Of a stretch of 64,000 bases of DNA, positions 9,036 to 16,842 are shown piece by piece. Positions within the stretch are counted from its first letter, which is position 1, and every line of letters starts with the position of its first letter. The translations under genes and the position numbers were made by a program. The notes below the pieces were generated by a model, which ran no database searches, was not told the origin of the DNA, and was given only the letters and a program-made list of their open reading frames with translations. The stretch covers positions 124,001-188,000 of the forward strand of contig NZ_JAJAPX010000001.1 of assembly GCF_020523965.1 (NCBI RefSeq), written 5' to 3'. Source of the stretch: Neotamlana sargassicola (GTDB taxonomy: Bacteria > Bacteroidota > Bacteroidia > Flavobacteriales > Flavobacteriaceae).

Positions 9036-9073
9036 ACAAAAAAACTTCATCAACAATAATGCCGATGAAGTTT
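9036..9073 (-). terminator. Rho-independent terminator of pdhB
   Basis: Read on the minus strand: stem AAACTTCATC/GATGAAGTTT (9064-9073 with 9042-9051) and a T run. It lies about 23 bp past the pdhB stop and just before the DUF5686 start, so it separates the two genes. Confidence 0.8.
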
Positions 9074-9095
9074 GTATAACGTAAAAAAATACAAA

Positions 9096-10073
9096 TTATT
9101 TATATAATACTTTTTTAACAGCTTTTATAACGTCGTCGCTGTTTGGCAACCACTCTTCTAACAACACTGGCGAATAAGGTGCTGGTGTGTCGGCTGTATT
9201 TATTTTAACAACTGGTGCGTCCAAATAATCAAAAGCTTGATCTTGGACTAAATATGTAATTTCGGTAGCTACATTACCAAATGGCCATGCTTCTTCTAAA
9301 ATTACTAATCGATTGGTTTTCTTTACAGAATCTAAAATCGCTTTTCTATCCATTGGGCGAACAGTACGCAAATCTATAATTTCACAAGAAATACCTTCTT
9401 TTTCTAAAACATCGGCTGCTTTGTATGCTTCTTTTATAATTTTACCGAAAGAAACAATAGTAACATCTGTTCCTTCACGCTTAATATCTGCAACACCTAA
9501 TGGAATAATATACTCTCCTTCTGGAACTTCACCTTTATCACCATACATTTGCTCACTTTCCATAAATATAACAGGATCGTTATCGCGTATAGATGCTTTT
9601 AATAATCCTTTAGCATCGTAAGGATTAGATGGCACCACAACTTTTAAACCTGGAGTATTAGCAAACCAATTTTCGAAAGCTTGTGAGTGTGTTGCTCCTA
9701 ACTGTCCTGCAGAGGCTGTTGGCCCACGAAATACAATAGGACAATTAAACTGTCCACCAGACATTTGTCTAATTTTAGCAGCGTTATTTATAATTTGGTC
9801 AATACCAACTAAAGAGAAGTTAAAGGTCATGTACTCGACAATAGGTCTGTTACCCGTCATAGTAGAACCAATAGCAATACCCGCAAAACCAAGTTCTGCA
9901 ATTGGAGTGTCTATAACTCGTTTAGGTCCAAACTCGTCTAACATTCCTTTTGATGCTTTGTAAGCACCATTATATTCTGCAACCTCTTCGCCCATTAAGT
10001 AAATGCTCTCATCACGACGCATTTCTTCGCTCATGGCTTCGGCGATAGCTTCTCTAAATTGAATTGTCTTCAT
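9096..10073 (-). CDS. pdhB: Pyruvate dehydrogenase complex E1 component, beta subunit
   Basis: The E1 beta subunit of the pyruvate dehydrogenase complex, which pairs with E1 alpha to decarboxylate pyruvate using thiamine diphosphate. It has 325 residues, the normal length. Family features include TIQFREAIAEAMSEEM at the N-terminus, YLMGEEVAEYNGAYK with the conserved ThDP-activating Glu, the DTPIAELGFAGIAIG segment, and the C-terminal transketolase domain with EEAWPFGNVATEI. E1 alpha and E2 are not next to it. It has its own terminator and is transcribed away from etfB. A branched-chain or acetoin E1 beta is an alternative, but the sequence fits PdhB best. Confidence 0.93.
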   Translation of the reverse strand: MKTIQFREAIAEAMSEEMRRDESIYLMGEEVAEYNGAYKASKGMLDEFGPKRVIDTPIAELGFAGIAIGSTMTGNRPIVEYMTFNFSLVGIDQIINNAAKIRQMSGGQFNCPIVFRGPTASAGQLGATHSQAFENWFANTPGLKVVVPSNPYDAKGLLKASIRDNDPVIFMESEQMYGDKGEVPEGEYIIPLGVADIKREGTDVTIVSFGKIIKEAYKAADVLEKEGISCEIIDLRTVRPMDRKAILDSVKKTNRLVILEEAWPFGNVATEITYLVQDQAFDYLDAPVVKINTADTPAPYSPVLLEEWLPNSDDVIKAVKKVLYK

Positions 10074-10230
10074 TAAAATATTTTTTTATCGAGTCACAAA
10101 AATAACAATAAATGCTAAACTCTCTAATAAGATTTTAACTAAAATTTATTATGCATGCATAGTATTTTTCAAAATAAATAACTAACTTCGTAGCGACAAA
10201 AAAAAATAAGACCCTTAAACTCTAAATATT

Positions 10231-10977
10231 ATGAAAATATTAGTTTGTATAAGTCATGTTCCGGACACGACTTCTAAAATAAATTTTACCGACAACGACA
10301 CTAAATTCGATACCACGGGTGTACAATTTGTAATAAACCCAAACGACGAATTTGGACTAACAAGAGCCATGTGGTTTAAAGAAAAACAAGGCGCTAGCGT
10401 TACTGTTGTAAATGTTGGTGGACCAGAAACCGAACCTACCTTACGCAAAGCATTAGCTATTGGTGCAGACGAAGCTATTCGTGTAAATACACCAGCTACC
10501 GATGGTTTTTCTGTTGCAAAACAACTGGCGCATATTGCTCAATCTGGAAGCTTCGATTTAGTAATTGCCGGAAGAGAATCTATCGATTATAACGGCGGCA
10601 TGGTACCAGGTATGATTGCTGGTTTAAACCAAGTCAATTTTGTAAACAACTGTATTGGTCTAGAAATTGAGGGAACAACCGCTAAAGCGATCCGCGAAAT
10701 AGATGGCGGTAAAGAAACCGTTGCCACAAGTTTACCCTTAGTTATTGGAGGACAAAAAGGCTTAGTTGAAGAAAGCGATTTACGTATTCCAAACATGCGT
10801 GGTATTATGATGGCGCGTAAAAAACCATTAACTGTTGCCGAACCTATTACTGCAACTGCACAAACAAGCTCAAAGGCTTTTGAAAAACCAGCCCCAAAAG
10901 GCGCAGTAACGTTAGTTGCACCAGATAATTTAGATGAATTGGTAAACTTACTTCATAACGAAGCAAAAGTGATTTAA
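10231..10977 (+). CDS. etfB: Electron transfer flavoprotein, beta subunit (FixA family)
   Basis: Forms a soluble heterodimer with EtfA and carries electrons from acyl-CoA and other dehydrogenases to the respiratory chain. It has 248 residues with the expected start MKILVCISHVPDT. The nucleotide-binding region GPETEPTLRKALAIGADEAIRV is near residues 71-92, and the conserved DYNGGMVPGMIA motif is near 119-130. It diverges from pdhB across a 157-bp gap and is followed by etfA in the standard order. Confidence 0.96.
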   Translation: MKILVCISHVPDTTSKINFTDNDTKFDTTGVQFVINPNDEFGLTRAMWFKEKQGASVTVVNVGGPETEPTLRKALAIGADEAIRVNTPATDGFSVAKQLAHIAQSGSFDLVIAGRESIDYNGGMVPGMIAGLNQVNFVNNCIGLEIEGTTAKAIREIDGGKETVATSLPLVIGGQKGLVEESDLRIPNMRGIMMARKKPLTVAEPITATAQTSSKAFEKPAPKGAVTLVAPDNLDELVNLLHNEAKVI

Positions 10978-10992
10978 TTTGTAATTAAATCT

Positions 10993-11011
10993 TCCTGAAT
11001 TAATTTCAGGA
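10993..11011 (+). other. Small hairpin in the etfB-etfA spacer
   Basis: TCCTGAA/TTCAGGA stem of 7 bp around a 5-nt loop, 16 bp past the etfB stop. There is no proper T run, so it is more likely an mRNA processing or stability element than a terminator. Confidence 0.4.
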
Positions 11012-11045
11012 TCTTTTGAGAATTTAGAAGTAAAAATTAATCAGA

Positions 11046-11063
11046 TTTCCATTTTTTAGGAAA
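11046..11063 (+). repeat. TTTCC/GGAAA palindrome upstream of etfA
   Basis: Arms TTTCC (11046-11050) and GGAAA (11059-11063), preceded by AGA, ending 17 bp before the etfA ATG. It is a weaker member of the small palindrome family also seen before thyA and the RNA methyltransferase gene. Confidence 0.4.
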
Positions 11064-11080
11064 AACAAAAAGAAAAAATT

Positions 11081-12040
11081 ATGTCAGTTTTAGTATATAC
11101 AGAATCAGATCAAGGTGTCTTTAAAAAGGCCGCTTTCGAAGTTGCTAGTTACGCAAAAGCAATAGCAACCGACTTAGGAACCACAGTTACAGCAATCGCG
11201 ATTAATGCAAACGATACGGCTGCTCTTGGAACTTATGGTGTAGACAACGTTTTACAAGTAAATAACGACACATTAAAAGCTTTCAACGCTAATGCCTATG
11301 CACAAGTTATTAAGCAAGCGGCAGAAAAAGAAAATGCAACCGTAGTTGTAGTAAGTTCTTCTGCCGACAGTAAGTATTTAGCTCCGTTATTATCGGTTGG
11401 CTTAAATGCAGGTTATGCATCAAATGTTATTGCAAAACCAGAAAGTACAAGTCCGTTTAAAGTAAAACGAACAGCGTTTACAAATAAAGCATTCGAAATA
11501 ACAGAAATCACATCAGAAGTAAAAATTGTTGGTGTGTCCAATAATTCATTCGGATTAGTTGAATCTAGCGGTAACGCTTCCGCGGAAGACTTTTCGCCTT
11601 CAGTTCCCGATTTAGGAATCACTGTAGAATCTGTTGATAAAGCATCAGACAAAGTAAGCATTGCCGATGCCGAAATAGTTGTTTCTGGCGGACGTGGATT
11701 AAAAGGCCCTGAAAATTGGGGAATGGTTGAAGATTTAGCCGATGTTTTAGGAGCCGCAACAGCTTGCTCGAAACCGGTATCAGATTTAGGATGGCGTCCA
11801 CACAGCGAGCACGTTGGGCAAACCGGTAAACCAGTAGCCTCTAACCTTTATATTGCCATTGGAATATCTGGAGCCATACAACATTTAGCAGGTATAAATG
11901 CTTCTAAAGTAAAAGTAGTTATTAACACAGATCCTGAAGCGCCATTTTTTAAAGCTGCCGATTACGGTGTTGTTGGAGACGCTTTTGAAGTAGTTCCTAC
12001 ATTAATAGAAAAATTAAAAGCATTTAAAGCCCAACAATAA
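11081..12040 (+). CDS. etfA: Electron transfer flavoprotein, alpha subunit (FixB family)
   Basis: Partner of EtfB; carries the FAD. It has 319 residues, with an N-terminal alpha/beta domain starting MSVLVYTESDQGVFKKAAFE. The conserved C-terminal FAD domain shows VVSGGRGLKGPENW, the HVGQTGKPV segment and SGAIQHLAG, which line the FAD site in known ETFs. It lies 103 bp after etfB. The spacer holds two small hairpins, so the balance of the two subunits may be set after transcription. Confidence 0.96.
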   Translation: MSVLVYTESDQGVFKKAAFEVASYAKAIATDLGTTVTAIAINANDTAALGTYGVDNVLQVNNDTLKAFNANAYAQVIKQAAEKENATVVVVSSSADSKYLAPLLSVGLNAGYASNVIAKPESTSPFKVKRTAFTNKAFEITEITSEVKIVGVSNNSFGLVESSGNASAEDFSPSVPDLGITVESVDKASDKVSIADAEIVVSGGRGLKGPENWGMVEDLADVLGAATACSKPVSDLGWRPHSEHVGQTGKPVASNLYIAIGISGAIQHLAGINASKVKVVINTDPEAPFFKAADYGVVGDAFEVVPTLIEKLKAFKAQQ

Positions 12041-12068
12041 ATATAATTTCTATAAATTGTATTATTCT

Positions 12069-12145
12069 AAAGAACTGTTTAAATTAGCACTTTATCATAA
12101 AACTACGATTTGTAGTTGGTAAATTCCCAATTTAAACAGTTCTTT
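12069..12145 (+). promoter_or_regulatory. Structured leader with 17-bp perfect inverted repeat before the nuclease gene
   Basis: The arms at 12069-12085 and 12129-12145 are perfect inverted repeats of 17 bp (AAAGAACTGTTTAAATT and its complement). They enclose a second hairpin, AACTAC/GTAGTT at 12101-12117. The outer arm ends 15 bp before the start codon at 12161. No T run follows, so it is not a typical terminator. It would fold in the mRNA and could control translation. Confidence 0.6.
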
Positions 12146-12160
12146 GCGTTTTAATAAATT

Positions 12161-12781
12161 ATGAGTTTAGTAAGATTAAATATAAAAGGTATATCGTACA
12201 GCCAAACACAAAACGGTGCCTATGCCTTAATTTTAAATGAAGTAGAAGGAGACCGTAAACTTCCAATTGTTATTGGTGCATTTGAAGCTCAATCGATTGC
12301 CATAGCTCTTGAAAAGGAAATTAGCCCACCACGACCACTAACCCACGATTTATTTAAAAACTTTGCCGACAGGTTCGATATTGTTGTAAAACAAGTTATA
12401 ATTCACAAACTAGTTGATGGCGTTTTTTACTCTAGCTTAATTTGCGAACGTGATAAAATTGAAGAAATTATAGATGCAAGAACCAGTGATGCTATTGCGT
12501 TAGCTTTACGTTTTCAAGCTCCTATTTTTACTTATAAAAACATTCTTGACAAAGCAGGTATATACTTAAAAGTAAACCCGAAAAAAGAAGACGAAAACGA
12601 AGAGCAAGACAGTATTTTAATGGATGATTTAGTTGCGAGCGAATTAGAACCAGACAAACCTAAAGATAATTTCGCATCTAAAACTATAGAAGAACTTCAC
12701 AAGCTATTAGATGAAGCTGTAACCAACGAAGATTACGAAAAAGCAGCGCATATTCGTGACGAAATTTCAAAACGAGAATAA
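12161..12781 (+). CDS. Bifunctional nuclease family protein (DUF151) with UvrB/UvrC motif
   Basis: 206 residues. The N-terminal 130 or so form a BFN (DUF151) domain, shown by LPIVIGAFEAQSIAIALE, PRPLTHDLF and ARTSDAIALALR. The plant founding member of this family has DNase and RNase activity; function in Bacteroidetes is unproven. The last 35 residues, TIEELHKLLDEAVTNEDYEKAAHIRDEI, form a UVR motif, used by UvrB/UvrC and by Clp adaptor proteins for protein contacts. The pair of domains is common in this phylum. It is followed by the nucleoside transporter after 16 bp, probably in one transcript. Confidence 0.88.
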   Translation: MSLVRLNIKGISYSQTQNGAYALILNEVEGDRKLPIVIGAFEAQSIAIALEKEISPPRPLTHDLFKNFADRFDIVVKQVIIHKLVDGVFYSSLICERDKIEEIIDARTSDAIALALRFQAPIFTYKNILDKAGIYLKVNPKKEDENEEQDSILMDDLVASELEPDKPKDNFASKTIEELHKLLDEAVTNEDYEKAAHIRDEISKRE

Positions 12782-12797
12782 TACCCAATATTTAATT

Positions 12798-14300
12798 ATG
12801 AGCAAGCCTTATTTGTACCTAATTCCATTATTTCTTCTTTTTACATCATTAACATTTTCTCAAGATTTAGATACAATACGGCAACAAGAAGTCATCGAAA
12901 ATGCGGCCTATACGCTTAACGATACTATACAAGCTACCGTAAATGTTATTAACGAAACGGATAACGTTTCAACAGAAAATAGTATAATTCCAAGTCAAGG
13001 CTTTACCTTTAATAGTTTATGGCGCGGTGCCTTAGGCATGATTACACTCGTATTTATTGCCTTTTTATTTAGCAGCAACAAAAAAGCTATTAATTGGAAA
13101 ATTGTAGGTCTTGGTTTAGGGTTTCAACTTATTATAGCTGTTGGTGTTTTAAAAGTAGATTTAATTAAAAATATATTCGAATTTATTGGTAGTTTATTCG
13201 TTCAAGTTTTAGAATTTACACGAGCCGGTAGTAAATTTTTATTTGAAGGCTTAGTTGTAGACATGGATACTTTCGGGTTTATTTTTGCTTTTCAGGTTTT
13301 ACCAACCATTATTTTCTTCTCTGCCTTAACATCTGTTTTATTTTATTTAGGCATAATTCAGCGTGTAGTAAAAATCATGGCGTGGTTACTTTCGAAAATA
13401 TTAAAAATTTCTGGTGCCGAAAGTTTAAGCGTTGCTGGAAACATATTTTTAGGACAAACCGAAGCACCTCTTTTAATTAAGGCATATTTAGAAAAAATGA
13501 ACAAATCTGAAATGCTTTTAGTCATGATTGGTGGAATGGCGACCGTTGCTGGTGCTGTTTTGGCTGCCTACATTGGTTTTTTAGGAGGTGACGACCCAGA
13601 ACTACGTTTATTTTATGCAAAACATTTACTAGCAGCATCTGTAATGGCCGCCCCAGGAGCCATTGTTATTTCAAAAATATTATTTCCACAAACCGAAAAC
13701 GTTAACACAGATGTTTCGGTATCTCAAGAAAAAATTGGTTCAAATATACTCGATGCAATAGCGAACGGTACTACCGAAGGTTTAAAGCTAGCTGTTAATG
13801 TGGGCGCTATGCTTCTTGTTTTTGTAGCATTTATTGCAATGATAAACTTCGGTTTCGATAAAATTGGATATTTCCTAGGCTTAAACACATGGATAGTTGA
13901 AAATACACGCTACGAAAGTCTTTCTTTAGAGTTTATTTTGGGGTATATATTTTCACCTTTAATGTGGTTAATAGGAGTAGCCAAAGAAGACATGGCACTT
14001 ATGGGGCAGCTTCTTGGAATTAAATTAGCAGCAAGCGAATTTATAGGATATATTCAATTAGCCGATTTAAAAAATGCCACAAACTCCATACATTTAACTT
14101 ACGAAAAGTCAATTATAATGGCCACTTACATGTTGTGTGGTTTTGCAAACTTCGCATCAATTGGTATACAAATTGGCGGTATTGGTTCTTTGGCTCCAGG
14201 TCAACGAAAAGTATTGTCTCAATTTGGTATGAAAGCATTAATTGGCGGAACCATTGCTTCTTTAATTTCTGCAACTATTGCAGGTATGATTATTGGTTAA
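12798..14300 (+). CDS. Concentrative nucleoside transporter (NupC/CNT family)
   Basis: Inner-membrane cation-coupled nucleoside uptake protein, 500 residues from the ATG at 12798. The frame is open further upstream but would overlap the nuclease gene. Unlike short NupC proteins it begins with a signal-peptide-like segment (ending LTFSQ) and a polar stretch of about 55 residues before the first core helix. CNT signatures are present: GAESLSVAGNIFLGQTEAP, the GGMATVAGAVLAAYIG segment, and the C-terminal ANFASIGIQIGGIGSLAPGQR. It precedes thyA by 124 bp, which fits a nucleotide salvage and thymidylate neighbourhood. Confidence 0.92.
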   Translation: MSKPYLYLIPLFLLFTSLTFSQDLDTIRQQEVIENAAYTLNDTIQATVNVINETDNVSTENSIIPSQGFTFNSLWRGALGMITLVFIAFLFSSNKKAINWKIVGLGLGFQLIIAVGVLKVDLIKNIFEFIGSLFVQVLEFTRAGSKFLFEGLVVDMDTFGFIFAFQVLPTIIFFSALTSVLFYLGIIQRVVKIMAWLLSKILKISGAESLSVAGNIFLGQTEAPLLIKAYLEKMNKSEMLLVMIGGMATVAGAVLAAYIGFLGGDDPELRLFYAKHLLAASVMAAPGAIVISKILFPQTENVNTDVSVSQEKIGSNILDAIANGTTEGLKLAVNVGAMLLVFVAFIAMINFGFDKIGYFLGLNTWIVENTRYESLSLEFILGYIFSPLMWLIGVAKEDMALMGQLLGIKLAASEFIGYIQLADLKNATNSIHLTYEKSIIMATYMLCGFANFASIGIQIGGIGSLAPGQRKVLSQFGMKALIGGTIASLISATIAGMIIG

Positions 14301-14396
14301 CTCGTTAATAACTTTGTAATAAGAAATGTAAAGCAGCAAATTAAATTTTGATGCTTTTTTATATTTTTATCTTTTAAAATATCTGTTTAATTAAAT

Positions 14397-14420
14397 AAGA
14401 TTTCCACTTCTGTGGAAAAC
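14397..14420 (+). repeat. TTTCCAC/GTGGAAA palindrome at the thyA translation start
   Basis: A perfect 7-bp stem (14401-14407 with 14412-14418) with a TTCT loop, ending 6 bp before the thyA ATG. The AAGATTTCCACTT half recurs upstream of the RNA methyltransferase gene (44234-44255, other strand). Confidence 0.55.
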
Positions 14421-14424
14421 GAAC

Positions 14425-15249
14425 ATGAAACAATACCACGACTTAGTAAAACACGTTTTAGAAAACGGGAATGAAAAAGGTGATAGAACAGGAACAGGAA
14501 CTAAAAGTGTTTTTGGGTACCAAATGCGTTTCGATTTAAGCGAAGGCTTCCCTATGGTTACAACAAAAAAGCTTCACTTAAAATCTATTATTTACGAACT
14601 TCTATGGTTTTTAAAAGGCGATACCAATATTAACTATTTAACGGAAAATGGTGTGCGTATTTGGAATGAATGGGCAGATGAAAATGGTGATTTAGGACCT
14701 GTTTATGGCCACCAATGGCGAAATTGGAATAGCGATGAAATAGATCAAATTAAAGAGGTAATTGAAACTTTAAAAAACAACCCTAATAGTCGTAGAATGC
14801 TAGTCTCTGCATGGAACCCTTCAGTTTTACCAGATACATCTAAAAGCTTCAGCGAAAATGTTGCAAATGGAAAAGCAGCTTTACCTCCTTGTCATGCCTT
14901 TTTTCAATTTTACGTAGCCAATGGAAAATTATCGTGCCAATTATATCAACGAAGTGCCGATATATTTTTAGGTGTACCTTTTAATATAGCTTCTTATGCC
15001 TTATTCACAATGATGATGGCTCAAGTTTGCGGTTATCAAGCAGGAGATTTTATACACACCTTTGGTGATGCTCATATTTATAGCAATCATTTTGAGCAAT
15101 TAGAACTACAATTAACCAGAACACCTAGAACTCTTCCAAAAATGATTTTAAACCCAGAAATTAAAGATATTTTTGAGTTTACATTTGATGATTTTACATT
15201 GTTAGACTACAATCCACACCCGCATATTAAAGGTACAGTTGCTGTCTAA
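14425..15249 (+). CDS. thyA: Thymidylate synthase
   Basis: Methylates dUMP to dTMP with methylene-tetrahydrofolate, releasing dihydrofolate. It has 274 residues, slightly longer than the E. coli enzyme. The catalytic Cys156 sits in [10 protein letters not shown]. Other signatures are [13 protein letters not shown] at the N-terminus, [28 protein letters not shown] and the C-terminal PHPHIKG. A terminator follows 12 bp past the stop. The dihydrofolate reductase needed to recycle its product is encoded 640 bp downstream. Confidence 0.98.
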   Translation: MKQYHDLVKHVLENGNEKGDRTGTGTKSVFGYQMRFDLSEGFPMVTTKKLHLKSIIYELLWFLKGDTNINYLTENGVRIWNEWADENGDLGPVYGHQWRNWNSDEIDQIKEVIETLKNNPNSRRMLVSAWNPSVLPDTSKSFSENVANGKAALPPCHAFFQFYVANGKLSCQLYQRSADIFLGVPFNIASYALFTMMMAQVCGYQAGDFIHTFGDAHIYSNHFEQLELQLTRTPRTLPKMILNPEIKDIFEFTFDDFTLLDYNPHPHIKGTVAV

Positions 15250-15261
15250 CAAAACAATTCT

Positions 15262-15287
15262 AAAGCACTTTTATAAAAAAGTGCTTT
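15262..15287 (+). terminator. Rho-independent terminator of thyA
   Basis: An 11-bp stem (15262-15272 with 15277-15287, core AAGCACTT/AAGTGCTT), a 4-nt loop and a run of eight or more T. Confidence 0.88.
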
Positions 15288-15326
15288 TTTTTTGTATAAT
15301 TAGGTAGTAATATATAGCACTAATAA

Positions 15327-15629
15327 TTAAACAGTAACAACGCTATTTTCTGCCCCAGCGTAGTCGTTCCAAACTAAAGCATCGGCAGCTTCGTCGTTTG
15401 TATAAACTGTTTCATCAATTAAATACTTAAATTCGTAAGACTTATCTTTTTCCAGATCAATTGTCCCTTTAAAAGTTCCGTTTTTTAATTTTTTTAACGG
15501 GTTCGCCTCAGCACTCCATTCGTTAAAACTTCCAACTACAGAAACCTGTGCAGCATCATCTTCTGGAGTAATTGCAAAAGTAACTTTACAAATAGGCTTC
15601 GATTTTAAATACTGTTTTTTAATAGACAT
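15327..15629 (-). CDS. Small isoamylase early-set (CBM48-like) domain protein
   Basis: 100 residues consisting of one E-set beta-sandwich: KVTFAITPEDDAAQVSVVGSFNEW, then GTFKGTIDLEKDKSYEFKYLID and VWNDYAG. This is the glycogen-binding fold found in branching enzymes and AMPK beta, here with no catalytic domain. Such single-domain proteins are common in Flavobacteria. Function is unknown; carbohydrate binding is an inference from fold. There is no signal peptide, so it is cytoplasmic. It is a lone minus-strand gene between thyA and the 2TM-DHFR gene. Confidence 0.85.
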   Translation of the reverse strand: MSIKKQYLKSKPICKVTFAITPEDDAAQVSVVGSFNEWSAEANPLKKLKNGTFKGTIDLEKDKSYEFKYLIDETVYTNDEAADALVWNDYAGAENSVVTV

Positions 15630-15657
15630 AATTTTTATTTTTAGTTTTGTATTGTTA

Positions 15658-15687
15658 CAAATTTATAAAAGAATTTTTTTAAGTAAC
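15658..15687 (-). promoter_or_regulatory. Putative promoter of the E-set gene
   Basis: On the minus strand TTA, about 18-19 nt, then TAAATTTG. The -7 box is a full consensus match; the -33 box has one mismatch. It lies about 30 bp before the ATG at 15629. Confidence 0.45.
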
Positions 15688-15891
15688 TTTTTTTAAATCT
15701 AAACGTAATAGAATTATTAATTTAATAAAATTGAAGTTAATTTTTCTTACTTTTATTTATTTTTTGCTGGTTAACCACTTTTATTGAAAGCCTAAATTTT
15801 CCTTTTTACTGATTTTCAAAGAGTTTTACCCTAAATTTTAATCAGAATAGAACTTAAAAAAAGCATTAACTTTACACTTTATTTATTGCCC

Positions 15892-16797
15892 ATGTTTGGA
15901 AAAAAGAAAACTAAACCTCAAATAGACAAAGACCAATTAGAACTTATAGAAAATGCGCAAAAACGTATTAAACAAAAAAAGCGATTATACGTACATTTCG
16001 TCATTTTTTTAATAGGAGCTATATTTTTAATAATTGCTAATACTGTTTTAGGAATTGGTGAAACAATAACGCCTTTTGGAAAAGAATGGTTTTTATACGC
16101 TATTTTAATTTGGCTATTCCTTTTTATTTATCACCTTTTTAATGTTTTTGTCACTCATAAATTTATGGGAAAAGCTTGGGAAAAGGAACAGCTCGAAAAA
16201 CTAGTTAGTAAGCAACAAGACCGAATTAACAAATTAAAAGAAGGCTTCTTAAAAGAAGAGACTCTAATTGCAAAATCTGAAGCTTTTAAAGATACTAATA
16301 TTAAAAACTCAAACCTTACTATTATTGTTGCCGCTGCAGAAAATAATGCCATAGGTAAGGGAAACAAGCTTATTTGGCATTTAAGCGACGACCTTAAACG
16401 CTTTAAGGCATTAACTAGCGGGCACCACATTATTATGGGGAGAAAAACATTTGAAAGTTTCCCAAAACCTCTACCAAATAGAACACACATTGTTATTACA
16501 CGACAAAAAAACTACGAAGTCCCTTCAGGTGTTATTGTTGTAAATAATTTACAGGACGCCATTGATGCTGCAAAAAGTGACTCCCAACCCTTTATAATTG
16601 GTGGTGGAGAAATTTATAAACAAGCGCTTACATTTGCTAGTAAAATAGAATTAACTAGAGTGCACCACAGCTTTGAAGCTGATACATTTTTTCCAGAAAT
16701 TGATGAATCTATTTGGAAAGAAACAGCCAACACCTTACATAAAAAGGATGCCGAACACGATTATGAATTTTCTTTTATTACCTACGAAAGAAAGTAA
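15892..16797 (+). CDS. folA: Dihydrofolate reductase fused to an N-terminal 2TM membrane domain
   Basis: 301 residues in one uninterrupted frame. Residues 142-301 are a full DHFR: IIVAAAENNAIG, the substrate-site WHLSDDLKRFK with catalytic Asp near 166, IIMGRKTFES for NADPH, and IIGGGEIYKQAL. DHFR reduces dihydrofolate to tetrahydrofolate. Residues 1-140 are not DHFR: a basic start, two membrane helices at about 31-51 and 66-87, then a charged, probably helical linker (92-135), like a flavobacterial 2TM domain protein. The enzyme is therefore predicted to sit on the cytoplasmic face of the membrane. I chose the ATG at 15892; a TTG two codons upstream is also in frame. DHFR is usually about 160 residues and soluble. 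Confidence 0.93.
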   Translation: MFGKKKTKPQIDKDQLELIENAQKRIKQKKRLYVHFVIFLIGAIFLIIANTVLGIGETITPFGKEWFLYAILIWLFLFIYHLFNVFVTHKFMGKAWEKEQLEKLVSKQQDRINKLKEGFLKEETLIAKSEAFKDTNIKNSNLTIIVAAAENNAIGKGNKLIWHLSDDLKRFKALTSGHHIIMGRKTFESFPKPLPNRTHIVITRQKNYEVPSGVIVVNNLQDAIDAAKSDSQPFIIGGGEIYKQALTFASKIELTRVHHSFEADTFFPEIDESIWKETANTLHKKDAEHDYEFSFITYERK

Positions 16798-16816
16798 ACT
16801 AATTATGAATAGCGAG

Positions 16817-16830
16817 AGGTGATTTCACCT
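16817..16830 (+). repeat. AGGTGA/TCACCT hairpin just before the FAD oxidoreductase start
   Basis: A 6-bp perfect inverted repeat with a 2-nt centre (AGGTGATTTCACCT), ending 12 bp before the ATG at 16843. It covers the region where a ribosome would bind. Confidence 0.45.
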
Positions 16831-16842
16831 TAGGTTTAAATT

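Noticed and set aside
9096-10073. pdhB without E1 alpha or E2 as a broken operon
   Set aside because: The subunit is full length with normal motifs. As I recall, these genes are often dispersed in Flavobacteria.
10097-10104. TATTTTTG box on the minus strand as the pdhB promoter
   Set aside because: The -7 box fits, but I found no -33 box at the right distance, so it was not listed.
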